From the NCBI GenBank assembly GCA_027186245.1, contig CP114492.1, positions 7,018,501 to 7,082,500 on the forward strand: a stretch of DNA of 64,000 bases, read 5' to 3'. Shown piece by piece: positions 13,701 through 26,762 of this stretch; within the stretch, counting starts at the first letter, position 1, and the number at the start of each line of letters is the position of its first letter. Source of the DNA: Coriaria nepalensis (Eukaryota; Streptophyta; Magnoliopsida; Cucurbitales; Coriariaceae). The notes beneath the pieces were generated by a model. That model was not told the DNA's origin. It saw only the letters and a program-made list of their open reading frames with translations, and made no database searches. The position numbers and the translations under genes are program-made.

Positions 13701-16298
13701 AATGAATCAAAAAAAAAGTTGAATCTATATTAATTTTAATTCTCCTTCCTAATTAAAAGTCAAATTAATTTCTTAATATTTATTTATTTTATTTTATAAT
13801 ATAAAAATTACTTTTATTTTTTAGCATACTCATATTACTCATATTTTCAATTCTATTTTACCAAAAATTAAATCTGTCCAATTTTAATTTCGATCTTTAA
13901 CTACTAATAATTTATCTAATTTTTCAAATACATACTTTTTCGTTGTAAACAATTAGTCATCATCTCCATCTATTTGATCTATATCGTAATATCTCTGTCG
14001 ATCGCTGTAGCCTCTCTATGTACGGACGTATATACCTATTTTATAGAGTGATTAGAAAAAGTAAGATAGATAGATCATATAACTTTTAAGATAGATTGCG
14101 GAAGAAGAGGATAATTATGATCTTGGCGAAAAAGTTGCATGCAGAGAGTACGACCGACTCTCCTTGTTTTAACTTGTAACTTGTGATTAAGTAAACAAAA
14201 TACTGCCTGTTATCGTTGTTACTAACTGTAATTGACGTATATATATATATACACACGTAGTGACTAGTGGGTGTTGACACATTGGTCTCATGGAACTGAG
14301 ACTAGTATTAGTTAGTGAATTGTGATAGTGATAGGTTTTCAATATTTTGACCATTCTAAGCGCAGGGCGTATCGATATGACGATTGTTTAACCAAGACCA
14401 TATATCTATGAAATAGTTGAAAAGCTTAGATTTTTTTCTAGGAATGTTATTTAAAAATAAATATCATTTTTTTTTTAAATTTAGTTGTTTTTCTGAAATG
14501 CCGACATCTCGAATGAGTTTAAAAAGCTCATACCCGAGTTTGATATCAGATGCGAAATCTCATCTAGATTTATTTTGGCACCTCCTCTATTATGAATTGA
14601 CACCTCTCTCTCTCTCTAGGTTGAAACTTAAGTGTTGCATATGAGCTAAAGATGTGATTTTCATCTGTATCCACAATCGCATTGGTTAAGGAGCTCAATT
14701 ACAATAGTATTCTGTGAGAAATGGGTTTCAATCTTATTAAACAAAAAACAAAAAAGGAAAATTTAAATATGTTTTTATTTTATAATTATTGATGTGGTAC
14801 GCTCAATTATTATGTTCGAGTGGTCAAGACACAGGAGTCAAGGTATGTGCTTCACCTTGATGTCATTAGTCGATCGATACTTACATATATCACTTTTCTG
14901 TGATCAATCATCGCTGAGATTCTGAAGTTACAATTGGTAACGTCCATGGTATCCTGAGTTAGCTAGAAGATTAATATCTGGACATCCTTACATTGATAAT
15001 GACAAAATAATTAGTTGTCAAGATAAAATTAGAATGATTAACGAACTTAATTCTTAACTCTTTATGTTTCAAATGAAAATTATACAAAACTCATAACTTG
15101 TTTCAAAACATGGCCAAATTGGAAAGAAATTAACATCAATTTCCAGCAAAGAGAAATAGTATAGACACTGAATGGTTTGATCCAATGGTGAGAGTTGTGA
15201 GTGACGTACGTATTAAGTATTAATAGTCCATGTATGTTGTGAGTGTGAGCACAGCGGAGTGGCAGATCTGAAGAGAGAGGAGTGATATATTACTGATTGA
15301 TACGGGCAGCCGGACACGGGGTTTTATTGTCTTTGGGTTGAATTATAAATTTAACAACATAGAACAAGAAAAGGACAATCTTACTTACTAAGAAATTAAA
15401 CCTCGTGATCGGAGGAGACAGAGATCCCTTGCATCGAAGACTGTTCCTCCCCCCCCCCCCGCGGCTCACGTGGGCTCCTTTTGACTACTCCTAGGACCAA
15501 ACTCTCTCTCTCCCCCCATTGTTTAGAGTGCCTACATTGGTCATACACTCGTACATGGCTCATTGGTCATACATTCGTGTATTGTACGTACATGTCACAG
15601 TTCACAGACATACATATACACACATATATAATACTTGGTGATTCCTGCCCTGCTACTATGCTCATGAATATAATATGTAGTCATTAATTATATATATATA
15701 TATATATAGATAGATGGTCAGTGACTAGAAAACTCACTCTTGTTGGCAGAGATAGAGGACTCTTTCCTTTCCCATCTCTCTCTCTCTCTCTGGAACATGC
15801 AAGTTGGGGTCCATCTCTGTCTGTCTGAGTAATTGATTTCTCTATACCTCTACCGTACTACTTATTATTAGTTATCATATATATATCTCTCTCTCTGTAT
15901 ATATATTTAGCATTTCACGACAACATGGACTACTGCACCTAGCTGACCGCTATTTCGTCATTTCTCTCTCTCTCTCTCTCTCTCTATCTATCCTCTTCAA
16001 TTCACTTCTTTTCAAACGTTTGATTATCACCCCTCTATCTCTCTGGCTAGGTAGCTCCAATTGCCCATCGTGGCCTTTCCTCTATCTCTTCTTCTCAAAA
16101 ACCCTATTCTATATATACAAACTACAAATATTAATACAGAACCATCCAATTTTCATAACCTAGCCAGCCAACTCTTTGTTGATCAGTTTTCTCACCTCTA
16201 TGTTTTTCTCTATACATCAGAGATAGAGGAATTCTACCATACATAGAAATACAAATAACATCACTACGTTAAAAGTTAAAAAATTTATATATAAAGAT
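10760..16298. other. Long AT-rich spacer with simple repeats and a possible old LTR
   Basis: No gene recognised in 5.5 kb. Notable content: a TTAATTAA/ATTAATTA-rich palindromic patch at 12005-12050. A segment at 12960-13320 is richer in G and C, repeatedly contains CGACCG/CGGCC-like words, and has a good TATA (GGCTATAAATAAAAGG at about 13239), resembling an LTR promoter. There is a run of 12 C at 15449-15460. (CT)n tracts at 15770-15790 and 15963-15988 lie in the GATA upstream region. Confidence 0.45.
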
Positions 16299-17190
16299 AT
16301 GCAGAGGTTCAGTAGGTCTCACGGAAACCTGGTGAGCCCGCCTTGTTCATGTGGACATGATCATGATCATCAACTCTTTCACACCCAAACAAACACCAAC
16401 TCCTTCTCTATGATGTTCTTCTCCAACATGTCTCCTGACCTAAAAAAGCCCGCCGCCACCTTTGATCATGATCACGATCATTATCATCATCATCATCAAG
16501 TACTTTCTCATGTGGACTGCACACTATCTCTCGGAACTCCGTCATCCACCGTCAACATAATCGAAGAGGATCGACGGTCAAGATCCGGCACCGGCGGACG
16601 TGTATCCAACTTCTGCTGGGACTTATTACAGCCTAAACAAACTCCTCACAAACCAGGCAACCGTGCAGCCGTTTCTAGTAGTAGTACTGATCCACTTCCT
16701 GCTCGCCGCTGTGCAAATTGTGACACCACCTCCACACCTCTTTGGAGGAACGGTCCAAGAGGCCCTAAGGTATATATACATTCATATTAATTGCAAAAAT
16801 ACCACTGAGGTAAGTTATATATTTTATATATATAATGATAAGAGATGTTTGTTATTTCAAATGGAGCAGTCTCTATGTAATGCTTGTGGGATTCGGTTCA
16901 AGAAGGAAGAGCGCAGGGCTAGCAATGTTAATCCTATGGGAGGTAAAAACGGTGCAGTTTCGGTTGGAGGAGCTGCGTCTGTGGGCCAGCACTCTTTGCA
17001 GGCCCAGAAACTGCCGTGCTTTTCGTCGTCAGCCGATGTTAGTACGACTGATCATCAGTTCAGGTTCATTGGTGAAGTTGACGATCGTAACGGGGCAGGA
17101 GATCGATTGGATAACGCCGCCGTTTCGTTACTCTCGTGGCGGCTTAATGTCACTGACAGACCTAGCCTTGTCCATGATTTTACGAGATGA
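16299..17190 (+). CDS. HAN-type GATA zinc-finger transcription factor
   Basis: Two exons, 16299-16769 and 16870-17190, joined in phase 0, give 263 residues. The nuclear protein has one class-B GATA finger, C-x2-C-x18-C-x2-C, at residues 138-163 (CANCDTTSTPLWRNGPRGPK then SLCNACGIRFKKEERR). The intron falls between GPK and SLCNACG, the usual place in this class. The N-terminal HAN-domain signatures are present: a CSCG near residue 17 and VDCTLSLGTPS near residue 73. The C-terminus LLSWRLNV...LVHDFTR is the conserved tail. These mark it as a relative of Arabidopsis HANABA TARANU (GATA18) and GATA19/20, which set meristem and organ boundaries. Asp/His runs (HDHDH twice and HHHH) in the N-terminal half are unusual. 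The 100-bp intron has GTATAT and GAGCAG borders. Confidence 0.94.
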
Positions 17191-17481
17191 TCTTGTAAAT
17201 TATGGAAGAAGAAAGAAGCAGAAGAAAGAAGCAAATTAGAGAAAGTGAAATCAAAGGCTCTATGCTTTTAACTTATATTATCTTATTATGTTAGATCGCT
17301 TTTAACTTAATTACTTCTAGATTTTATTTAATCGATTTTAACTGGTTCTGATTTTCTGCTAGTTTATTCACTCCGTTCGTGTAGGATGATAAATTTAAGA
17401 GTAACTTGCTCACGTCACGTCACGTGTGATATAATAATTACTATAGTTACAGAATAAGTGGGTGCCTGGGTGGTAAATATA

Positions 17482-17558
<77 letters not shown>

Positions 17559-18877
17559 CTGTTAATAGGGCACGCCATTACAGAGCAACAAGAATTTCCC
17601 GCTGCCTGGAAAGCTTTAGGCAGAGAAAACTGTTCAACAAGAGATAAATGAGTAGTTTGGTTTTGATTCTGTAAAATTGAGAAATAAAATTGATTTTATT
17701 GTTTGGTTATATTTTATTTATTTTATAAAATAATTAGATATATTTTTTGATTTTTTAATTAGATAAAAATTAATTTTTTTAATTAATTATTTAAAGGATA
17801 ATAATATTGAGAATAAAAAAATAAATATAAATTTAATTCTTATCGTTATTAATTCATTTTTTTATGAATCTAATTCAATTTATAATTTTAATGTTTCTTA
17901 TTTCATCAATTTCACTCATAAATAAAAACCCAACAAATAGTCCATAGTTTCTCAATAAGTAAAGTGATTATAGATAAAAAAAAAAAAAAAAAAACTTATA
18001 AAACTTTACAGCGAACAAATCTCAATTTCAATTTTTGTAAATAGTTAGAATCTCATTTTTCATATGTCAAAACAAAATACTAAGAAAGAGAAAGTTATTG
18101 ATATTAAATGAATAACAAAACTAACCTTAGTGAACTATTAATATTTTCAAATCAACCCATAAAGTATTCTAATATGCTAATATCCCCCCTTAAGCTGGTG
18201 AGTGGTAGATGTCTATGACTTCCAGCTTGCTTAGAAGGAATCCATGTTGAACTCTGAAAGAGACATGGGTCTGTTTGGCCTTCGAAATAATCGGTTTATA
18301 AGTGTGAAAAGTGCAAAATGTCGTGTTACTTATTAAATTTTTAGAATGATCAATCCATAGAGAAAAAATATTAAAATTATTTTATATAGCTTAAAAAAAA
18401 AATTTAATTAATTTATAAGTAAATTTTATAAATTTAAAAATTTAATATAATCTTCCTCATTTTCATTGTAAAGTGAACCAGCTTGACAGGATGGACGGAA
18501 ATAAATTTCCGCAGCAACCCTGCATACAAACATGAATTTCTCTCTTCAGACCAATTGACTTTGAAAGAGAAATGAAGACCCAGAAATAAGAAGTAGGCGG
18601 GTTTAGTTGATCAAACGTAACCACCTTATACCGAATCTGTCAACCTTTTTGTACTTTTTAAACATGCATCATCTATCAACGTTCTCTTTCGGCTCTCTAC
18701 ATAGAAACCCAGTCACCATTTTGCAGATCGAACATTTTTCTTGAGTTCATTGGGTGCTCAAAGAGCATTACAGATGAAAAAACTAAACACGTTACACAAA
18801 CACATATTATATAGCCACTTTTAATTATCACTTACTACTAAGAGAACATACAACAGCCAAAAAAAAAAAAAACACGC
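17191..18877. other. Spacer with long (AT)n microsatellite
   Basis: The 3' flanks of the converging GATA and LEA genes. A pure (AT)36 tract lies at 17485-17556. The rest is AT-rich with poly-A at 17977-17994. A patch around 18180-18250 resembles transposon DNA but I cannot assign it. Confidence 0.5.
17485..17556. repeat. (AT)n microsatellite, about 36 units
   Basis: An uninterrupted alternating AT tract of about 72 bp, likely length-polymorphic and able to extrude as a cruciform. Confidence 0.95.
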
Positions 18878-20839
18878 TTATAGTTCAGCAGGTCCCTTCC
18901 TCATCCTCTCCCCAACATCTCCAGCAGCCTGGGAAGCCTTCTCCTTAGCATTCTCATAATTAGCCCAAGCCTCACGCTTAGCTTCTTCATAAGCGTTTCC
19001 CGCCTCATCTTTCACCCTCTCTTTCGCATCGTTAGCCTTCTCAGAAGCCCAGTTCACCTTCTCCAAAGCCGCAGCGTACATGTTCCCCGCATGATCTTCC
19101 GCCATTTCCCCGGCATCGTTAGCCTTTTCAGAAACCCAGTTCATCTTCTCCGAAGCATCAGCGTACACGTTCGCCACATGATCTCTCACCAATTCCCCCG
19201 CATCGTTAGCCTTATCAGAAGCCCAGTTCATCTTCACAGAAGCTTGATCATAAACATTTCCCGCTTTATCTTTCCCATAATCCGTTGCTGCATCCATCAC
19301 ATTCTTCGCATCATGATCTGCACTCCCTGCCCCTTCTGCCATTCTCTCCTTAGCCGTGTTTATTTTTTCGTCAACATCATGGCAAGCATGAGCCGCTTTG
19401 TCCTTTCCATATGATATTGCTTCCGACCCTCTTTCTTGAGCATTTTCTGCCATATCTGTGGCCATTCGGATTGTTTGGTCTGCCTTTCCAGAAGCAAAGT
19501 CCTTTACGTCTCCCGCCCTTTCGTAGGCCTTGTTAGCAGAATCCGATGCGTATCCGGATGCTCCTGTATGATATATAGTATGTTCAAATTAAAACAATTT
19601 AGACTGATTGAAAAATATATATATATACACACTAAATAAATACAAGTAAGAAAGTATTGATGACTAAATTATACCTGATGTGGCAGACTTTACCGTCTCA
19701 GTGGTTCTTGAAGCAGCATCGCCGGCTTTATCCATAGCGTCATGAGCCATCTCTTGTACAGTAGCTTGTCCAAAACCAAGTCCCCTGATCAGAAAAAGAA
19801 CCGTTGGATTAATCTTCCAATTCAATTAACATCTAGATGATGATTTAATACATAAATGTATACATCTGTTAATAAGAGAAATTATTGGTAAACTCAATCT
19901 TCCGTAACCCGATCAGCTTCATACATCACACGCTTGACCCTATTGATCTGAGTCTACCAAGAAGTTGTGTTATGATATACTAATCAACAATCAATCCAAT
20001 TCTCTAATTATTAAAAACATGTAAAATAAACAAAAATCACGTGGAACTAGAAATAACCAGTTCATCATTGGCCATGGAAAGGAAATATTTAAATTCACTT
20101 AGTCTCATATTTCCTTCCTGCAATGGCTTTATTAGTGTTGTAGGAATGGTTGTCCTATAACAAGTAATAATTAAAGAACCTCTATATATTGTGAAATGTA
20201 ACATGTTGGATAAACTTTATACAGTTCATGATCTTAAGTAGTTGTATATGTACACAAATCTATGCTAATTAGACTCAAAGATGCAAATATGCAATTAAGC
20301 TATTACTTCTTTGTAGAATCTCCAAAATATAGAATTAAGATTTAACTTCAAATTGATCTCCTACTTTAAACAAAAATCTTTTTCTGAAAATTACTAATTC
20401 AAATCCAAGTTCTCATAGTTCATACAGTTTAATCTTTCCACATTAACATGGATTTCACTTATTGACATTCGTTTTATTTGTAATTTTTTGATTAAATAAA
20501 TTTCACTCAAATATTGACAAATGAAGCATTCTTATATGTGATAGACATTCTTATAGATTATTTCATAAATCAAATTCCACCGCAATTATAATAATAATAA
20601 GATAGAGACCGGTTAACATACTCAGTGACCTTTTCGACAGCCCAACCAGCCCAAGATCCAGCTTCCTGCCTGGCTTCCTCTGCCTTGTCTCTCGCACTGT
20701 ATGCCCCTTCATTCACTGTCTCCCTTGCATTTTCCACGGCCTCCTCGCCCCAACTCTGACACGATCCAGTCCACATGACCACCACCACTACGGCCAGACA
20801 TAGCGCCACCGACAGCGGCGTTTTTCTCATCATCGTCAT
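18878..20839 (-). CDS. Secreted LEA_4-family (late embryogenesis abundant) protein
   Basis: Three exons on the minus strand, 20839-20622, 19784-19675 and 19563-18878, join in phases 2 and 1 to give 337 residues. The N-terminus MTMMRKTPLSVALCLAVVVVV is a clear signal peptide, cleaved near SCQSW, so the protein enters the secretory pathway. The remainder is Cys-poor, hydrophilic and Ala/Lys/Glu/Asp-rich. It has degenerate 11-residue repeats, and a longer unit of the type KMNWASDKANDAGE...DHVANVYADASE recurs at least three times between about residues 215 and 300. Such LEA_4 (group 3, D-29-like) proteins are disordered when hydrated and fold into amphipathic helices on drying, protecting membranes and proteins. 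Arabidopsis AT4G36600/AT2G18340 are the likely relatives (from memory). ACGTG elements upstream fit control by ABA and drought. Introns: 837 bp with donor GTATGT, and 111 bp. Confidence 0.9.
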
Positions 20840-20956
20840 TATTCCCTTTTTCCGACCAAGTTGTAATTTAGTGATTAGTAATGGATTTACTTTTTGTACG
20901 CCAAGAGTATCGCCGCCTTCTTCTAGTCTGAAGAGAGATCAGTTTCACATGGAAGC

Positions 20957-21093
20957 AATATATGGGAATGAGAAGGTCGAGAAAAAGCGGAGAGACGGTT
21001 GAAGGGGAGACTTCTACGTGGCATCTCCGAGAGGCGACGTGGCGGACAGTTGTTGCCTTGAGTGGAGGAGGGTGTTGATTTCCCGCCACGTGT
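20957..21093 (-). promoter_or_regulatory. LEA promoter: TATA and three ABRE/G-box motifs
   Basis: Upstream of the LEA start codon (20839) lie a TATA-like word on the minus strand (CATATATTGC, about 20957-20964) and three ACGTG cores. These are TACGTGGC at 21015-21022, GACGTGGC at 21036-21043, and a G-box CCACGTGT at 21086-21093. ACGTGGC is the classical ABA-responsive element bound by ABF/AREB bZIP factors; two or more copies are generally needed for ABA response. Spacing from the TATA (about 50-130 bp) is right for a proximal promoter. Confidence 0.6.
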
Positions 21094-21099
21094 GAATTT

Positions 21100-22671
21100 T
21101 TGGCGCTTTTCTAGTAGCGTGTCTCAATTGCAGTGGTTTACGGTTCCAAGAAAGATGGAAGGTCCATATGATTATTCATTCTTTGCCCGAAAATGTTTCC
21201 TGTTGATCATATACCATCTCCTCCGGCGGCTTTGCTTAGGTGGCTAATAAAACGGTGGGGGTGAGTTGTGATGACCTGAAATGGGCTTTACGTAACTAGT
21301 AAGTAAGCCCATCGTTTTCACAGTGCTGGGCTTTGGAGTTGATCCAATCAATCACATCATCCCGTGCCCACAATACATTTCTTTGTGCTGGCTCTTAAAT
21401 GGCTTGTGATGGTGGGCATCTTTTTCGGTAGAGACCAAACAACCAAACGAGTCTCGTGACGTGATGGATCACTAATTTTAGAGCTTTCCGGGTTTGCCTT
21501 TTTGACAAGCCGGCAATCGCATGACAAAGAATAGCATAAAGCTTTTTGAATCCAACTTTTTTAATGCGTACAAACTACAAACAAATGCGTGGAAGGAGAC
21601 CAGAAATTTCTTCTTCATCCACTTGAGAGTTAAGATGAACAGAAGAAGAATCTTTGACTTAAGAAAAAAAATAAAAAATGAATACCTCTTTTTAGGTAAA
21701 AACATCATATTTTGTTTTTGGTCAAGAAATTAAAGAAAGAGCTGGTCTCTTTTTAGTAGGGTTGGTAATTGGGAATGGGGAATACAACTATGAATGCAAC
21801 TTTCAAACTTAAGACCTAGTATATGATAAATAAAGACCTAACACCTAAATCAAAAACTTCCATATCATTACATGAACCGTTATGTCTTTCTCATTGATTA
21901 CTACATTATATATATATATATATATATATATATTTTACCCCTACTACATCATGATACTACTACATGAAATTATGAAAAAAGGGTCATTGAGACATCATAT
22001 GATAAAGTGAGATCATGGGACCTACAGATTTTACCCCTACTGAATTCTGTCTGATGTTTTTAGGGTAGCTTCTTAGCTGGGGAGTTCAGTTCAATTCATT
22101 AATATTTTGGTAGACGTGTTATAGTTCTATGGACTTTAATCCAAAACTATATTCGCTTTTATTATTATTATTTTCATTTTTGCAGAAAATTGAGAGCAGT
22201 GGGCCTTTTGTTCATAGACGAGTGGAAGGGAACATGAATTGTTTAATTTAGCTTTTCTATTCTCTCTATATTATATATTTTTATCAAACTTTATACATTT
22301 CTCTTTACTTTAGTTTTCAAATTGAATAGCTGTCAAGACCACTTCTCTCTCTCTCTCCCCCGTTTCTCTCTGTTATTGGGCAAGTTCTCCAGCTTTCCAT
22401 CAAGTGGGCAAGTTCTCTCTCACTCTCTTCCTCGCTATTTTTGTTAGTTTGTTCTTATTTTTTGCTTTTAATCGGTAAAGAGTTTCAGGTTTTCAGCTTT
22501 TTACCACTTCCAAACTTCTTTGTTGTTGTTGTTTTTTTTTTTTTGTTTTTAAAAAAATTTTTTTTTTTTACTTTTTCATGGCAGAATGAAAAAATATTAA
22601 AAAAAAAAACTTAATCATCGAATTCAAGGCCCTTGACTCTTATTTTAGTTGAATGCTCAGATTGAAGGAAA
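21100..22671. other. Spacer and 5' leader of the U-box gene
   Basis: No protein gene seen. Contains a (TA)n tract near 21908-21932, a CT-rich tract at 22343-22362, poly-T/A around 22535-22570, and pyrimidine-rich leader sequence before the PUB5-like ATG. A TATA candidate (TATATTATATA) lies near 22267. Confidence 0.45.
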
Positions 22672-25600
22672 ATGGGAACTGATGTTGCTGAAGCAGCAGC
22701 AGAGACAATCCCGAGTTCTTGTTCCTTTAAGGTTTCTATCTATCCAATTTGACCTCGACACTTAAACTTTTTCTTTTTAATTTAGTTTTTCTGCCTTAAT
22801 GACCTTAATAGACAGTGAACCCCATTGATTTCGAACTGTTTTGTGAGCTTCTTTCTTAGTCAATCTGTTCCATTCCAGCGGGGCTGAACTTCTCGATTAT
22901 TGGAAACTTATGAAATTGCAGGTTCACGGTCTAATGTGCACGGAGGTGATGAGATCGGTCGATCGAATCATGAAAATACTTCCAAAAATAGAAGCAGCAA
23001 GGCCTAGAGGCCAAGGCATGGAGGCATTAAAGTCACTAAATGGTACAATAAACAACACAGAGCTACTTCTTCGGAAGTGCAGGGAATCCAGCAGACTTTA
23101 CATGGTCCATATCATCTTCCAGAAACTCAATTATATGCTCATAGTTCCATGCTGCCTAATAATATCTATATGGGATGAACGTTCTTACTTCCTTGTTTAC
23201 ATTACTTTTAGGCAGCGACAGGTGATACAATGGTTAGAAGATTTCAGAAAGAAACCAACTGGATGGAGAAAAGCTTACGTCAGATACAGAACACAGTTTC
23301 TACTATGCTCGCTGCTGAGGTCTGTATATACAAGAAGCCCTTTTCTTTTTCCATAGAGTGATTATATGTTGATTTGCTTTCTTTTCTTTGTTTAGATTTC
23401 CCAAATAGTAGATGATCTTAAGAATACAAAATTTATCCTCGGCTCCTCAGAAGAAAAAGCTGGAAAAGCTTTGAGGGAGTGGCTAAGGAAAAGCAATACT
23501 ACACCAGAAGCAAGGGAGGATTCCGAGATTAGGACTCTTAAAATTGTGGTTCCAATGCTTCATATTGCATCTCAAGAAGCTATTTTAAACGAAAAATTTT
23601 CAGTTAGAAAAATGCTAGCGAAAGTTGGGAACAGCGAGCAAAAGAAAATGATCCTATTGAACAAACTTCATGAGCTATTGAGCAAGCATGAACACTTGAT
23701 TATAAGTTCAGAGGAATTTTCTGATAAGAATGCACAGAGTGGGCTCCAAGCCGAATTTCTTACTACCCCTCCTGTCCCGGATGAATATAAGTGTCCTATA
23801 TCTTCAAAATTGATGTTCGATCCAGTTCTTATTTCATCTGGAGAAACTTATGAAAGGGCATGGATAAAAAGGTGGCTTGATGAAGGAAACAATACATGTC
23901 CGAAAACCCAAACAAGATTGACCGATCTTTCATTGACTCCTAATATTGCTTTGAAGAGTTCAATATCAGAATGGTGCATGGAAAATGGAGTTATTATTCC
24001 GGACCCGATTATGCAATCGGATTACTCGTTGGAAATTTCAAGTTCAATATCTAGCCTTGGAAACTCTGTGAACGATATATCTCTAAACATCAGTCTAGGG
24101 AATATACCTCTTGGATATCTTAATAGTGGTTATAATGTAGATTCGACGCCAACTAGAACTCATAATGATCCACAAAATTTCCAGTATGAGGAGTTGGAGT
24201 TATCATCTGGGTTCAATGAGCTTGCACAAGAAAACCAATGCAAGATTATTGAAGGTATGACGAGTCGCTTGAAGGAGAATGGTGCAGTTTGTCATGTTTT
24301 TTCGGAGAATTTCATGGAACGACTTGTAAGATTTTTAAGGGATGCACTTAACCTGCATAATTCGAGAGCTCTTAAGGATGGACTTGAGTTATTTCAGACA
24401 CTTGTGAGCTCGATCAGGTATTAAAATCGGTAATCTTATTTTGGGAAAAATTATTTGGTTAGAGGCATTTTAAAATACTACTGGCATTTTTATTCTCAAA
24501 GAAGTGCATACATGGCATAATCATAGCCGTTGGATGTAATTAATCTCATTAGTATATGAAAATCCCCCAGTTATTTGGTTCTTATGAACCAAATCGATGA
24601 CGATAAGGTCACTCTGTTTTGAATCTCATAAAGTATTGTAAAACGTAATAAAGTGATCTAATATGACATGTGAAGATGGACCGAGTTTGCTTAACAATTA
24701 CCCATTTTTTTGGGTAGTATTCTAATATTGTTATGATGGTATACTTCACCTTTCATATTTTTAGACTGTGGTATGAAAATTTTCAATTTTTTTTCTATTT
24801 GATGCAGGAATGGAACACCAACTAATGGAATTGAAGACATGTTGGGTTTTTTAGACACTTTGCTTCAATCTGAACCGACCAATGAAGTTTTTGCCGTTCT
24901 GGAAGTATTAGCAACTCATCCAAACTATAGATTGAAACTTGTAAGATCTGATATTCTTCCTTCCGTTCTAAAGATCCTTGATTCACAAGTCAAAGAATCA
25001 CAAGAAATTGCTCTTAAGATTCTATGCAAATTATCCTCAAACAACGACAGCAACAACAATGAAATTTGCTCCAAAATGATCTCATTGAACTGCATCCCGA
25101 AATTGGTTCCCTTGTTCCAAGACGAATCTCTTTCCGGAAAGTGTATTATTATATTAGAAAATTTGTGCAATGCCGAAGAAGGAAGAGTTTCTATAACGGA
25201 AACCGAAGGCTGCCTCGAATCCATTGCTCGAGTTCTAGACAGCAACTGCAAAGAGGAACAAGAGCATGCGGTCCAAGTTCTCCTCTCCTTATGTTCTCAA
25301 AGAGTTGAATATTGTAAGTTGGTCATGAGTGCGGATGTTTTTTCTTATATATTTATTATTTCTATGAATGGGAGTGAAGAGGGGAAGGCGAAAGCGTTAG
25401 AATTGGTCCGGATTTTGAAAGATGTAGATTGTGATAGTAGCAGCAAAGAAGTGGATGAAAAGAAAGAGTTGCATTCATCGAGAGATTGTGGCAGCAAGGA
25501 AGTAGTAGAGGAAAAGACAGGGTCGACTAAGTCGACGGGGTTTTTCGGAAGGATGTCAAACTTTGCAAAGCCTAGTTTGTTTACTAGAAAGATGAGGTGA
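22672..25600 (+). CDS. PUB5: U-box E3 ubiquitin ligase, PUB5-like
   Basis: Five exons, 22672-22731, 22922-23104, 23212-23319, 23396-24417 and 24808-25600, join in frame to give 721 residues, matching the roughly 718 of Arabidopsis PUB5. The short first exon encodes MGTDVAEAAAETIPSSCSFK. The U-box N-terminal (UND) helical region follows (VHGLMCTEVMRSVDRIMKILPKIEAARPR). The U-box lies at about residues 243-316, with IPDEYKCPIS-type opening (VPDEYKCPISSKLMFDPV), SSGETYERAWIKRW and NTCPKTQTRL. It lacks metal-binding cysteines, as U-boxes do, and should recruit E2 enzymes. The C-terminal 250 residues are helical ARM-like repeats for substrate binding, ending in a basic Ser-rich tail (STGFFGRMSNFAKPSLF). 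UND-PUB-ARM ligases act in the cytosol in stress and hormone signalling; the substrate of PUB5 is unknown to me. Exon 4 ends with donor GTATTA, and reading on past it hits a stop at once. Confidence 0.92.
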
Positions 25601-26762
25601 ATGGTGTGTTTTTTTTTTTTTAATAATGTTAGGTGTTTAGGGATGAAAAGAAGCAAATATTAATGTTGTATATTCTTCTCCAGTGTGTAACATGTTGTTG
25701 GTTGTGTTTTCTTGACTCTAGAATAGTAATTTCTAACGGATAGCTTGCAAATATTTGTTTATGTTGTATATTGGTTTAGTGCTTTAAGGTTGTAAGTATA
25801 TTTTTTTGATGAATTTTGTCACTCAAAATGTTTGTTGTACAAAGGTGTAACGGACAAGCTTTTGGCTGTGTTTGTACTATGTTGTATTAGATTGACATAT
25901 GTGTCTGAAATTGACTTGTATTTTGTATTTTCTAGGTAATTTTGGTGTTGAGAAATTAGATTAATCGTTTCTTTGTTTTCTTTTAATTAATAATACCATT
26001 ATTTTTAGGTCAGACTCACATAATTACATTTTTTTTTTGTAGCCTAAAAAAGAATATTTTTTTCTTTTTTTGATTAATCATTAAACAACAGTAAAAGATA
26101 ACAATTAAATTGAATTTAGTATAATTTACTTTAGAGTTATTTTAAATTAATATATATTTTTAAATAAATTATATATTAATGTGATATATAATATGATATA
26201 ATTTGTATTAGAAAATTGTTATTATGTAATTATATTTTAATTTAACGGGGGAAAAAAAAAAGGCTAGACCCGGTTTGATCCGGATCCTTAAATCTCTTCC
26301 CCGCCTGGGCGCCTAACGTCTCCCTTTCCCATTCTCTGGTGATTCATCTCACTCCAGCGTTCTCTCTAATCAGACGCAATCCACTGTCTGATTCTCACTC
26401 ATCTTGCTCGAAGAGTATTCGAAGCTCAGACGCAGTATAGCCTGAGGTTGTTTCTGGCTAGGTAACTCTCTTTCTCTTTTCAAAATTCCTGCATTTTCAT
26501 CATCTAAAGCTTCTACATTTTCCCATAAAATTGTGGCTTGATTAGGTATAGACCTTATATTTTTTCATTTCTTTCTCATGTTATCGCTTCTCGGTCTAAA
26601 ATTCTCCAGTGTGCTTATGAGTGTGCTCTTCTGCCACCTGATCCATCCTCTTTTCATAAATTAACTCGATTAATAACTTAATTAGATAGGACTATGTTTT
26701 TCTTGTTAGGGAATTTAGTGTTTAGTGGTTGAATTTAAGGTTTTTCTGGAAAGATTGAGGCT
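25601..26762. other. Spacer: 3' flank of U-box gene and leader of APC10-like gene
   Basis: AT-rich until about 26250, then a GC-richer leader at 26270-26460 that is probably a 5' UTR exon. A GT donor (TAGGTAACT) at about 26461 and an AG before 26760 suggest a leader intron. No other gene seen. Confidence 0.45.
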
